From contig CANGJM010000013.1 in assembly GCA_947454525.1 (NCBI GenBank), positions 29,398-93,397 of the forward strand: 64,000 bases of DNA, written 5' to 3'. Within the stretch, counting starts at the first letter, position 1. Every line of letters begins with the position of its first letter. The stretch is from Flavobacteriales bacterium (GTDB lineage Bacteria; Bacteroidota; Bacteroidia; Flavobacteriales_D; Crocinitomicaceae). Shown here piece after piece: positions 25,524 through 34,814 of the stretch. A model generated the notes under the pieces. The model searched no databases. It was not told the DNA's origin and saw only the letters and a program-made list of their open reading frames with translations. The position numbers were made by a program, and so were the translations under genes.

Positions 25524-27755
25524 TTACAGGCGTAATCTTAATTCATTTAATTTACGGTTATCAACTACCTCAGCTGTTTTTCTAAGAGCCCCGATAGCTT
25601 GACCTTGGAATGAACCTTTCAAGGTTTTTGTCATTTCATCACGTTCAACTTTAAATACAGTTGAAGCAGGTGCTTTTGTTGTTTTCATGATTTGAATCAT
25701 GTACACGCCGCTTTTTCCTTTTAAAGGCAAGGTACGTTTACCATCTTTCATTACAGAAGAGAAAAGCATACCGATGATTTCTGGTTCGTATCCAACATTC
25801 GCAATTTGCGGATTTGCAAAAGTAATCTCGGCTGTTTGAACCATTACATTACATTTTTTAGCTACTGATTTCAATGAATTCCCTTTAGACATTTGGTTCA
25901 TTAATCGTTTTGCTTTTTTCTCGATAATGAGTTCGCTTTCCATTTGAGCTTTCGCGTTCTCAAAAGTTGGCTCGCCTTCTTCTTTGATAGACGTAACCAT
26001 TCCGATGATGTATTTGTCTTTATCCTTGATTGGGTAAGTTGTCAATGATCCAACTTCTACACCTTCGCTGTACGCTAATTCAAGAATTTTATCCGAAGCC
26101 ATGGATGTCATGAAACCGTATGTTTTCGGTGCTTTGTCCTCTAACGTGATTGAACGAGCAACATAGTTTGCTTGACGAACTATCGTATCGAACAAGCTTA
26201 CTTTTTTCAATAGATCTGTCGTTTTACCAATTTTTCTATCCAATTTATAAAGGATATTATTAATCTCACTTTCCTTGTTACTGATGGTTTCTTCAGAAGC
26301 CTTGAACTGTTTTGAAATCGATGCTAATACAGGAAGTTTAGAAGCGTCTCTTTCCATTACTTCTACAATGTGGAAACCAAATTCTGTTTTCACTACTCCA
26401 AATTTATTCAATGGAGCTGTGGCACAATAAGAACCGAATTCCGCAACCATGTCGCCTTCAAGGAAATTATCAATAACCCCACCTGCTTTTTTGGATTGCG
26501 TATCATCTGAGAATTTATCAGAAAGTGCAACGAAGTTATCTTTGTTAATCACTTTCACTAAACTATCTGCAGTTTTACGTTTCGCATCAATTACTTTCGC
26601 ATCTTTCGATCCACCTGTCGATAACAAAATGTGACGTGCTTTCAAGCGAGATGGTGTAAAACCAATCACTTTAGAAATCACCATGTTTTCTTTCATTGCG
26701 TATGGACCAACGACTTGACCAATCGACGCTAATTTGAAGATTGTGTCGTAAGAAATTGGGTACGTTTGGTATTGATTTGATTTTGGATTCCCTTCTGGAA
26801 CAGCAGTTGAACGTTTGTTATTGAAGTAAACTTTCACGTCGCTGTTACGCAAAACGTACAATGAATCATTTGTTGATGTGATGAATCCAGCTTTCAATTC
26901 GTTTAATGTTGAATTCATTTTCGCTGTATCCGCTTTTGATGGAGCAACAACTACATCAAATACTTTTACCTCGCGAGAAGAAGAACGAATCGCATATTTT
27001 TTATCTGCTTTATGTTCTTCGTAGTACGCTTGTAATTCGCTGTCTGAAACTTTTACGTTCGCATCTGCGATGTCTGAATATGGACGGAAAACAAACGAAA
27101 TTGATTTTGTCTCTTTCGCTGCATAATATTTATCTTCTGCTTCCAAGTTTGTTACGTAAGCAGCCTGATCAAGAAGACCAAAGTATTTCTCGCGTTTTCT
27201 TGTATCCGTGTAATATTGTTTTGTTCCATTCCACTGTTGAACAGCTTGTGGCTCTTTGCTTGTTTTCAATTTCGTCAATGTAGACTGAAGTTTTTTTCTT
27301 CCTTCTACCATCGATTGAGGAGAAACAGCGCCAGTTACTGAATCAACAAAAAATTGATTTAAATCTTGGATAATATTGAATCCATCCGTTGCCATTAGGT
27401 AAGCATTGAACTCACGTTCCGACACAGAAATACCCAAAGCTGCGTACTCTTTGCTTAGAATCGTTGAATCTACTAAATAGTTCCAGCTATTGTCATTTGC
27501 CGATTCCATGTCTGCATCTGTGAACTCTTTGTTGTTCTGCATCGCTTGGTTTCTACCTTGCTCTTGAAATTTGACACTTGCAACTGAATACTCTTTCGGA
27601 TCAACTTTTTCTCCGTAAACAGTACCAATTCCATATTGACCTTCATTAATTCCCAACATTTGTTGGTAATCTGATAGGATAAAAGTTGCTAACGCAAGTC
27701 CTACAACCCCAACAAGTAATCCCGATTTCGCACGTATTTTTCCGATAATTGCCAT
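25524..27755 (-). CDS. PpiD-like membrane-anchored peptidyl-prolyl isomerase
   Basis: This periplasmic foldase should assist folding of secreted and outer membrane proteins. The 743-residue protein has a single N-terminal membrane helix (about 12-30, then SDYQQM). A SurA_N-like chaperone region follows, and a parvulin PPIC domain around 370-470 with LKARHILLSTGG and SKKAGGVIDNFLEGDMV. The C-terminal chaperone part ends in a basic tail. It is typical of Bacteroidota peptidylprolyl isomerase genes annotated as SurA/PpiD. The start is clear (MAIIGKIRAKSGL). It is followed by the formyltetrahydrofolate cyclo-ligase gene and preceded by the giant repeat protein's terminator. Confidence 0.9.
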   Translation of the reverse strand: MAIIGKIRAKSGLLVGVVGLALATFILSDYQQMLGINEGQYGIGTVYGEKVDPKEYSVASVKFQEQGRNQAMQNNKEFTDADMESANDNSWNYLVDSTILSKEYAALGISVSEREFNAYLMATDGFNIIQDLNQFFVDSVTGAVSPQSMVEGRKKLQSTLTKLKTSKEPQAVQQWNGTKQYYTDTRKREKYFGLLDQAAYVTNLEAEDKYYAAKETKSISFVFRPYSDIADANVKVSDSELQAYYEEHKADKKYAIRSSSREVKVFDVVVAPSKADTAKMNSTLNELKAGFITSTNDSLYVLRNSDVKVYFNNKRSTAVPEGNPKSNQYQTYPISYDTIFKLASIGQVVGPYAMKENMVISKVIGFTPSRLKARHILLSTGGSKDAKVIDAKRKTADSLVKVINKDNFVALSDKFSDDTQSKKAGGVIDNFLEGDMVAEFGSYCATAPLNKFGVVKTEFGFHIVEVMERDASKLPVLASISKQFKASEETISNKESEINNILYKLDRKIGKTTDLLKKVSLFDTIVRQANYVARSITLEDKAPKTYGFMTSMASDKILELAYSEGVEVGSLTTYPIKDKDKYIIGMVTSIKEEGEPTFENAKAQMESELIIEKKAKRLMNQMSKGNSLKSVAKKCNVMVQTAEITFANPQIANVGYEPEIIGMLFSSVMKDGKRTLPLKGKSGVYMIQIMKTTKAPASTVFKVERDEMTKTLKGSFQGQAIGALRKTAEVVDNRKLNELRLRL

Positions 27756-27817
27756 TTCACTAAATTTTAAGATTGCGAATATAGCAAGAAATGATGAAAA
27801 TTACTACTATTTTGAAT

Positions 27818-27841
27818 AAAAAAGGAGGCTTATTTGCCTCC
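27818..27841 (-). terminator. Terminator overlapping the stop codon of the giant repeat protein
   Basis: GGAGGC and GCCTCC form a six-base-pair stem followed on the minus strand by a T-run. The loop contains the TAA stop codon at 27832-27830, so the hairpin includes the last Gly codons of the gene. Confidence 0.75.
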
Positions 27842-30800
27842 TCCTTTTTGTGTCGTTCCACCTTTCGGTGTAGTTGGATTTGTTTGATTTGTTGGACTTT
27901 GTTGTCCAGTAGAAGGTTTGTTTCCACCTCCCGTAGTCGGTGTTCCATTTGTTGAAGTAGGAGTAGGCTTTGCTGGTGCTGAAGTCGTTGTTGGTTTCAC
28001 TGGCGCAGGAGTTGGTTTCGCAGGCGCAGGGGATGGTTTCGCAGGCGGTGGTGGCGGTGGCGTTGAAGTTGGTTTCGCTGGTGGCGGTGGTGGTGTAGTG
28101 GTTACTGGTTTCGCCGGTGCCGGTGTTGAAGTTGGCTTAACGGGTTGTGGCGTGCTTACCGGTTTTGCGGGTGTTGGCGTTGGTTTCACTGGACTCGTTG
28201 GTGTTTGTCCTTGTTGTCCAGGTACTTTGTTCTGTGTCGGCTGATTATTCTGTTGCTTCATTCCATCTGAATTTCCTGAACCTCCGTTTTGACTTCCATC
28301 GTCAAAGGTGATGAGGTAAGATTTTGAATCCGAACCACATGCGCTAATCGCCGTTAAAATCACCTCGTTGCTTCCTGGAACAAGTGTCAAATTTGCATTG
28401 ATTGCGCCATTCGAGTTACTGAAATTTGTTAGGTTGATTCCATTGAACATCAGCTGAATGATGGTGCTTGGTGCAAAGTTTGTCACACCTGCCGTAAAAT
28501 TGAGGTTTGTGGCATTTGTCGTACTTCCAGAACTTGGATCAGTGGTAATGTTCACCACCGGAGGAATACAGCTTTGGTAGCGAATTGTGCGCGATTGTGA
28601 GGATGTTCCGCAGGCATTGGTTGCTGTTAATACAATTTCATTTACTCCTTCTGGTAAGTTTAATGTCGAAGTGAAATTAGTGTTGACTAGGTTGAATGTG
28701 TTCACTGGACTTCCGGCAACTGTCAAGTTGATTCCTTGTGTCCCAGGCATGTTCAACACCGTCGCTTGGAAAGGGAAAATTGGACTATTTACTCCGTAAA
28801 ATAAATCTAGTGGATTTTGAATACTTACAACAGGCGGAATACATTGTTCAAAGGTAATGCTCGTTGTTTGACTATCTGATCCACAATTGTTCACCGCGGA
28901 TAGTACAATTTGATTCACTCCACTCGTTAAGTTTAAGTTGGCAGAAATTTGTCCATTCGCGAAACTGGCATTTGGAATGATGTTGCCATTTAAGGTTAAA
29001 CTGATTCCTTGTCCATTTCCGATGTTCTGAATCATTCCGGTGAAATTGAAACTTGCATTGGTTACCGATGTGTTTGTTGTCACTGGACTACTGATGCTCA
29101 CAACCGGTGCAAGGCATTCTTCGAACTTCACATAAACCGTTTTTGTGTCTGTTCCACAAGCGTTGGTGACGGTCAAAGTAATTTCATTGTTGCCGTTAGA
29201 AAGATTTAGATTCGCTGAAACAGTTCCATTTAACAGGTTGAAATTAGATACGTTGGATCCATTCAAGCTTAAACTGATTTGAGGAAGTGTCGCATTTTGA
29301 ACATTCGCAGTGAAGGCAAAATTGTTTGTACTTACCGTGATGCTGTTGCTCGATGGATTACTGATGCTAATGATTGGAGCAACACACGGATTGTAGGCAA
29401 CATTGACAGTTTTACTGTCTGAACCACAAGAACCGTTCGCACTTAAGACGATGCTGTTGTTTCCGGTTGATAAAGAAACTGTCGCGGAAACGAGTCCAGA
29501 CGTTGGGTTGAATTGCACGTTGCTTACCGGCACTCCATTCACGGTTAAACTCAATCCTTGTGCATTCGTCATGTTTTGAACGGATGCCGCGAAAGAAATG
29601 GAATTGCTTGTTGCTGTGTAGTTAGAGCCGCTTGGATTGTTTATCGTCACTACGGGTGCAACGCAAGGTTCGTAGCGGATCACTCGGTTTTGTGCATCGT
29701 TTCCACAGGTATTCGTTGCAGAAAGGGAAATGGTATTCATTCCGTTCGAAAGGGTGATCGTTGCGGAAACTTGTCCATTTTGGTACGCGAAGTTCGTGAT
29801 TGGATTCCCATTCAAGTTGAGGCTAATACCTTGATTTGAATTCATGTTAGAAACAGTCGCTTGAAAATTAACGATTGGATTCGATACGCCGAAATTGGTA
29901 TTGGCTGGACTCGTAATCGTAACTTGCGGAGCGGTACATGGAACATAGTTAATCGATTGTATTTCTTCATCCGTACCACACGCATTCGCTGCGGATAACA
30001 CAAACGTATTGATGCCAATACTCAGCGTCACATTCGCAGAAATAACTCCATTCACCAAGGATACATTGGAAACGGCTGAACCATTTCTATGCAAGGAAAT
30101 CCCTTGTAAACTTGTCATGTGCTGTACGTTTGCCTGGAATGTATACGAGGCATTTGTTACAGAAACATTGTTGACTAGTGGATTCGTTATTTGCACGATC
30201 GGAGCAGTACAATTTACGTAATTTACATTGAGTGATTTCATGTCCGTGCCACATGCGTTCGTAGCGTTTATCACAAACGTATTCATTCCGGAAACAAGGG
30301 TTACCGCTGCGGAGAGTTGTCCATTTGTGAACGTATAATTTGTCACGGCTGAACCATTCAAACTCAACATCAGTCCTTGTTGGTTTGACATGTTTTGAAT
30401 AGCCGCTGTAAAAGTGTAGGCAGCTGAGGCCACCGTACCGTTTGCATTTGCGGGACTCGAAATAGTTACGACGGGTGCGGTACAATTGGTGTAGAAAATC
30501 GTGATGGTTTTAATATCTGTACCACATGCATTTGTCGCTTTCAAAACGATTGTATTCAATCCATTTTGAAGAGTAAGGTTCGCTGTGACCGTTCCACTGT
30601 TGAAACTGAAGTTCGAAATGCTTGTTCCATTGAGGCTGAGGAGTATTCCTTGAGCGCTTGTCATGTTTTGCACGTTCGCTTGAAAAGCAAAACTTGCCGC
30701 ATTCACAGAGGTACCGCTGTTGCTTGGATTTGTTATTCCAATCATTGGTGCTGTACATGGTGTAAATTGAATGTCCCAATTATGTTGATCGGTTCCGCAA

Positions 30801-33800
30801 TTGTTGCTCACTGTTAAAACAAAGGAATTCACTCCTGAAACAGGATTTACTGTCGCGCTGAATTGGCCATTCACTAAGCTAAACGGACGTTGAATTCCAT
30901 TTTGTGTAAAGACGATGTTCTGAGCAGTTGCGTGAGCAATAGTTGCCGTAATGGTTTGTGAAGCATTGGCAAATGAAACGACTGTGCTTGCATTGTTTGA
31001 GAAGTTTGAAATGGCAGGAGCAATACAATTATCGTAAGTAACGGTGATCGTTTCCACATCCACTCCACAGTCATTGCTGGCATTGAAGATGATGGTATTT
31101 ATACCTGGAGCAAGAACGAGCGCTGCGGTTACCGCATCATTTCCATTGTTGAACGCAGTAGAAACACCATTTAATTTCAAACTCATGTTTAGAGCCGTTG
31201 CGCCTAGTACGTTCGCGCTAAACGCAAAGTTTGCATTTGTAACGGTCGTTCCGGATGGAATCGAAGAATTTAATTGAATCGTTGGTGGAATACATTGAAC
31301 ATAGTTCACCGTAAACGTTTCTGCATCGTTTCCACATGCATTGCTCACGGAAATGGTAATTGTATTGATGCCATTTGTTAAAGTAATGTTTGCATCAATG
31401 ATTCCGTTTGCGAAAGTGAAGGGAATTTGTTGTCCGTTTTTAACCAACTGGATGTTTTGTGATTGAGCAATATTCGTTGCACTTGCTTTAAATTGAAGAG
31501 TAGTGTTATTGGTTGTTCCGCCGGTAGTCGTTGGTTGAATCAAGGTGATTTGTGGTGCAATGCAGTTGTTGTAGTTCACGGTGATTGTTTTGGAATCACT
31601 TCCACAAGAAGCAGTGGTTGCTGTTACAACAAAGGTATTTACACCTGGAATCAAGGTTGTCACGGCATTGATTTGACCGGAAATTTGGTTGAAAGCGATG
31701 GGAGAACCATTTTGTGTCACCGTGATCGTTTGTCCGGATGGTGCTACGCTTCCAGTATTGATTGTGCTCGCCAATAAGGCATAAATCGCTGAATTGGTTG
31801 TTCCTCCTGCGGAAAGGATGCTGACGTTCGGTGTAATACCCGTACAATTGATGTAAGTAAATTGAATCGTTTCGACATCTGAACCACAGTTATTCGTTGC
31901 GGTAATGGTGATGCTATTGGCACCATTAACTGGATTTAATCCCAATTCTAAGGCTCCTGTTGTTGCATTAAAAGTAAAATTTGATTGCTCGATTCCGTTT
32001 ACAATCACTTTGATATTTTGCTTTGTAGCAACGTTGCTGATTGTTGATTTCAAGCGAATCGCATTTGCTGTTGCCGTCAGTGATTGATTCTGCAATGGAC
32101 TTTGGATTGAAATCGTTGGAGCTATACAATTTTGATAATTGATAGTGGTCAGTTCCGCATCGTTTCCGCAGCCATTGCTAACCTCCATGTTGAAGGTGTT
32201 GATTCCGGCAATCAATGTTGTTGGTATTTGGATTTGTCCATTCGCTTGAACCACCACATTTGGAATTTGAAGTCCGTTTTGGAATACCTTCACTTGTGCA
32301 TTTGTCAAACTTCCCGTCAGCGCAGCACTAATCGTGTAAGTTGCGGAGTTGGTCGTTGTTCCCGAAGCACTTGGGTTTAAAAATTGCAAGCTTACTGGAA
32401 CGCAATTGTCGTAATTGATGGTAGCCGTATATGTATTCGTTCCACAATCATTTGTAACCGTTAATTGAATTGTGTTGACACCAGCAACCAAAGTGATGGC
32501 ACGTTGAATCAAGCCATTTGTTTGATTGTACGTCGCGCCGTTTAGCGCCATTCCATTCATCATTAATTTGATTCCGTTTGCATTTACCGTTCCATGAACG
32601 ACAGCGCTAAACGCAAAGTCATTTGTTTTCACGGTGATATTCCCACCGTTTGGACTTGTAAAAGTAGCTGTAGGAGTGACGCAATTCACGAGTGTTACCA
32701 GCACGTTCGCTGTTTCACTGCCGCAATTATTGCTAGCCGTCAGGTAAAATCTATTTTGTCCTTCGTGCAAAGAAACCATCGCATCCAGCACATTTGTGGA
32801 GGCATTGTAATTAAAAAGTACTGGTTGATTTTGGTCGTTCAGGAAGGTCGCTCCGCTGGCATTTAATAAGTTACTTACCTTAAATTCAATGCGGTATTGA
32901 CTATTTGTTACGGTTCTATTATTTCCTGAAACCAATGTAACAATGGGTTTCGGACAATTCGTTGTGGAAGTGTAATTGTTTACATTACTAGAGGAGTTCT
33001 CTGAGGTATTGCCACCACGGGATTTAAAATGAATGCGCAAGTAAGCGGAAGTGTAATGGTGCCAATCATTTTTCAATCTAGGACTTTCCGAAATAAATCC
33101 ATCGAAGGAATCTCCTCTGGTAAATGTTGTTTTGTGTTCGATTCCCAAACTTGTTCGTTTTCCAACTTGGTATCCGAGTCCAAAACCTAAACTTGGCATC
33201 CATCTTACTTTATACTGGTTGTCAATTCCGCCATCAAGTCGTGTCTCATACAAGCCATCTAAAGTCGATGGCAGCTGTGGTCCAATTGGTCCAGTTTGCT
33301 GTAAAGCAGTATAATCGTACAAAGAACTAGAGTCAATTGTATACAGTAAATCACCGTAGGTTTGAGTCCATGTCAAGCCAATTCCACCAAACACATATGG
33401 ATCAATTCCCGTTTTTTCACGGATTCCGTTCATGTGTAAAACAAGTTCGAGTGCAAGTCTACGTACATCTGTTTGGAAATTGTTGACGTAGATTGAGTTG
33501 CTATCTACGTTGTAACTATCGAGTGGGCCACCTTGATAATTAGCCAATGAAAAGGCGCTGGTATCTTGTCCAACCCAGGTTCCAGCGAGGTAACGTCCAC
33601 GAAGGTCGAAACTAATATTTTTACCGTAGTTATAGTTGAACGATCGTCCGAGAATGAGACCGTAACCGGAGCTATTGACATTTTTCACATCATTTGAATT
33701 CCAAGTAACACCTGCATTTAAGCCAAAAAACCATTTCGAACTGATGTCGTAGTTGATTCGTTGAGCGTGAGTAAAAGAGAGACTTAGTAAGAGTATGCTT

Positions 33801-33820
33801 AGAATGTACAATTTTTTCAT
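27830..33820 (-). CDS. Giant outer membrane protein: beta-barrel, 17 Ig-like repeats, Pro/Lys/Thr tail
   Basis: The 1996-residue protein has a signal peptide (1-19) and an N-terminal beta-barrel-like domain (about 20-270) with alternating strands such as WMPSLGFGLGYQVGKRTSLG. Residues 289-1839 form 17 tandem domains of about 91 residues. Each starts with CxxP, has an NG turn near the middle and the motif NACGTD near its end, so there are two cysteines per unit. The pattern suggests Ig-like adhesin domains, possibly stapled by disulfides across domain borders. Residues 1840-1996 are low-complexity and rich in Pro, Lys and Thr. There is no T9SS sorting domain. A barrel first and Ig repeats after it recalls intimin/invasin, but the barrel is small and could just as well be an anchor with periplasmic repeats. 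Its start codon and promoter are unremarkable. Confidence 0.85.
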   Translation of the reverse strand: MKKLYILSILLLSLSFTHAQRINYDISSKWFFGLNAGVTWNSNDVKNVNSSGYGLILGRSFNYNYGKNISFDLRGRYLAGTWVGQDTSAFSLANYQGGPLDSYNVDSNSIYVNNFQTDVRRLALELVLHMNGIREKTGIDPYVFGGIGLTWTQTYGDLLYTIDSSSLYDYTALQQTGPIGPQLPSTLDGLYETRLDGGIDNQYKVRWMPSLGFGLGYQVGKRTSLGIEHKTTFTRGDSFDGFISESPRLKNDWHHYTSAYLRIHFKSRGGNTSENSSSNVNNYTSTTNCPKPIVTLVSGNNRTVTNSQYRIEFKVSNLLNASGATFLNDQNQPVLFNYNASTNVLDAMVSLHEGQNRFYLTASNNCGSETANVLVTLVNCVTPTATFTSPNGGNITVKTNDFAFSAVVHGTVNANGIKLMMNGMALNGATYNQTNGLIQRAITLVAGVNTIQLTVTNDCGTNTYTATINYDNCVPVSLQFLNPSASGTTTNSATYTISAALTGSLTNAQVKVFQNGLQIPNVVVQANGQIQIPTTLIAGINTFNMEVSNGCGNDAELTTINYQNCIAPTISIQSPLQNQSLTATANAIRLKSTISNVATKQNIKVIVNGIEQSNFTFNATTGALELGLNPVNGANSITITATNNCGSDVETIQFTYINCTGITPNVSILSAGGTTNSAIYALLASTINTGSVAPSGQTITVTQNGSPIAFNQISGQINAVTTLIPGVNTFVVTATTASCGSDSKTITVNYNNCIAPQITLIQPTTTGGTTNNTTLQFKASATNIAQSQNIQLVKNGQQIPFTFANGIIDANITLTNGINTITISVSNACGNDAETFTVNYVQCIPPTIQLNSSIPSGTTVTNANFAFSANVLGATALNMSLKLNGVSTAFNNGNDAVTAALVLAPGINTIIFNASNDCGVDVETITVTYDNCIAPAISNFSNNASTVVSFANASQTITATIAHATAQNIVFTQNGIQRPFSLVNGQFSATVNPVSGVNSFVLTVSNNCGTDQHNWDIQFTPCTAPMIGITNPSNSGTSVNAASFAFQANVQNMTSAQGILLSLNGTSISNFSFNSGTVTANLTLQNGLNTIVLKATNACGTDIKTITIFYTNCTAPVVTISSPANANGTVASAAYTFTAAIQNMSNQQGLMLSLNGSAVTNYTFTNGQLSAAVTLVSGMNTFVINATNACGTDMKSLNVNYVNCTAPIVQITNPLVNNVSVTNASYTFQANVQHMTSLQGISLHRNGSAVSNVSLVNGVISANVTLSIGINTFVLSAANACGTDEEIQSINYVPCTAPQVTITSPANTNFGVSNPIVNFQATVSNMNSNQGISLNLNGNPITNFAYQNGQVSATITLSNGMNTISLSATNTCGNDAQNRVIRYEPCVAPVVTINNPSGSNYTATSNSISFAASVQNMTNAQGLSLTVNGVPVSNVQFNPTSGLVSATVSLSTGNNSIVLSANGSCGSDSKTVNVAYNPCVAPIISISNPSSNSITVSTNNFAFTANVQNATLPQISLSLNGSNVSNFNLLNGTVSANLNLSNGNNEITLTVTNACGTDTKTVYVKFEECLAPVVSISSPVTTNTSVTNASFNFTGMIQNIGNGQGISLTLNGNIIPNASFANGQISANLNLTSGVNQIVLSAVNNCGSDSQTTSITFEQCIPPVVSIQNPLDLFYGVNSPIFPFQATVLNMPGTQGINLTVAGSPVNTFNLVNTNFTSTLNLPEGVNEIVLTATNACGTSSQSRTIRYQSCIPPVVNITTDPSSGSTTNATNLNFTAGVTNFAPSTIIQLMFNGINLTNFSNSNGAINANLTLVPGSNEVILTAISACGSDSKSYLITFDDGSQNGGSGNSDGMKQQNNQPTQNKVPGQQGQTPTSPVKPTPTPAKPVSTPQPVKPTSTPAPAKPVTTTPPPPPAKPTSTPPPPPPAKPSPAPAKPTPAPVKPTTTSAPAKPTPTSTNGTPTTGGGNKPSTGQQSPTNQTNPTTPKGGTTQKGGGK
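27833..28303 (-). repeat. Low-complexity Pro/Lys/Thr tail region
   Basis: This stretch encodes about 157 residues dominated by short repeats of the type PAKPxPTP and poly-Pro runs of five and six. On the opposite strand it produces a Gly/Val-rich open frame that is a shadow. Such tails often bind or span peptidoglycan. Confidence 0.8.
28304..32956 (-). repeat. 17 tandem Ig-like domain repeats (about 273 bp each)
   Basis: Seventeen degenerate units of about 91 codons were counted by eye. Each opens with a Cys-x-x-Pro and closes near N(A/D/N)CG(T/S/N)D. Repeats 9 to 15 are most alike (shared patterns such as FxANVQNM, LSLNG and TLxxGxNT), and the first repeats are most diverged, suggesting growth by internal duplication. 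The nucleotide identity is low enough that they are not simple copy repeats. Confidence 0.85.
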
Positions 33821-33919
33821 AGTCGGAATTTTTTAGGTGCTCTACCTATTTTCATGCCAAATTTCCGAAAAAATCGAGGAGAAAAAAAATCAAGCACTGA
33901 AGTTGATGATTTGTCTCGC

Positions 33920-34807
33920 TTATTTGAAGTAGGTAAATTTTGTAAAGCGAAGGATGAGTAGGAAATTTGTTTCGACATCACGCTGAATGGTCGAGCCCAG
34001 TAATTGTGTCTTGGTATCGAAAACAATTTGGAGGTCTTTTTGAAGTTGCCCGTAGCGGAAATAAAGTACCTCGATTAAATTTCCAAACTGATCATAGCGG
34101 TATTTCCACTCTTGTTCGGCGATTGCATCTTGATCGTTAAAATGAGATTTTGATGCTAAAAGTCCATGCTCGTCGTAGGAAAATTTTGTGGAATGCTCAA
34201 TGGAGCTCATGCGGTAATTCGTTCTCTTCTCAACGAGGTAGCCATACTTGTTGAAGTAGCTTACTTCGTCCATGTAGGGAAGTTTGTAGGAATTGTAGCG
34301 CACTTGTTCACGTTCGTTCGGACGCAAAGCATATTGAAAACACTCTGTGTTCACCAAATTGGATTGAAGAACTTGGTTGCTCTGTGCATGAAGTACCTCG
34401 CGATAGGTCAATTCCGTTTGAAGTCGATTTAAGGAATCGTATACATATTTACTGGTGGTGAATCCGCCGTTTTCTGTTTTTCGATGTTCCGTAAGTTGAT
34501 TCAGTGAATTGTAGCAGTATTGATGTAAAGTCGTGTCTTTTTTTCGGTTGACTGTCCGAATATCTAGGCTTTCCAAGAGACGACCTTGTTCATCGAAGCG
34601 GTAGCGAAACCAATCGGTACTTTCCCGAATGACTTCACCGGGTTTTTTTGTAGAGTAGTTCCCTTCAATGGACTTGATGTGATTGGATCGAATGACATCA
34701 CCATTAAAAAATGGTGTTTCTGTAAACGCTTCGCCTTCCTGATTGAGCAGAATTTGCGAGTAACAGATGAGTGGAAAAAGAAAGAGGATGCTAAAAGCGA
34801 TTTTCAC
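33920..34807 (-). CDS. Exported protein with YD-like repeats
   Basis: The 295-residue protein has a signal peptide (about 1-17). Most of the mature chain consists of strand-turn units such as YDSLNRLQTEL, YFNKYGYLVEKRT, YDEHGLLASKS and YRYDQFGNLIEVLYF. These resemble the YD repeats of RHS and teneurin proteins but are too few for a closed shell. No toxin domain or sorting domain is seen. It follows glyS by seven bases and could be co-transcribed with it. The function is unknown. Confidence 0.7.
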   Translation of the reverse strand: MKIAFSILFLFPLICYSQILLNQEGEAFTETPFFNGDVIRSNHIKSIEGNYSTKKPGEVIRESTDWFRYRFDEQGRLLESLDIRTVNRKKDTTLHQYCYNSLNQLTEHRKTENGGFTTSKYVYDSLNRLQTELTYREVLHAQSNQVLQSNLVNTECFQYALRPNEREQVRYNSYKLPYMDEVSYFNKYGYLVEKRTNYRMSSIEHSTKFSYDEHGLLASKSHFNDQDAIAEQEWKYRYDQFGNLIEVLYFRYGQLQKDLQIVFDTKTQLLGSTIQRDVETNFLLILRFTKFTYFK

Positions 34808-34814
34808 CCTTGAT

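Noticed and set aside
27918..28244. Plus-strand Gly/Val-rich open frame of 108 residues
   Set aside because: It is the reverse complement of the Pro/Lys/Thr tail of the giant protein. The composition is an artefact of the repeats.
28304..32956. Repeats as a possible CRISPR or satellite array
   Set aside because: The period is about 273 bases, in frame with a single gene, and degenerate. No short identical repeats or spacers are present.
33817..34026. Minus-strand 69-residue frame overlapping the YD-like gene
   Set aside because: It overlaps the end of the YD-like gene in another frame and has no signal peptide, family or start context.
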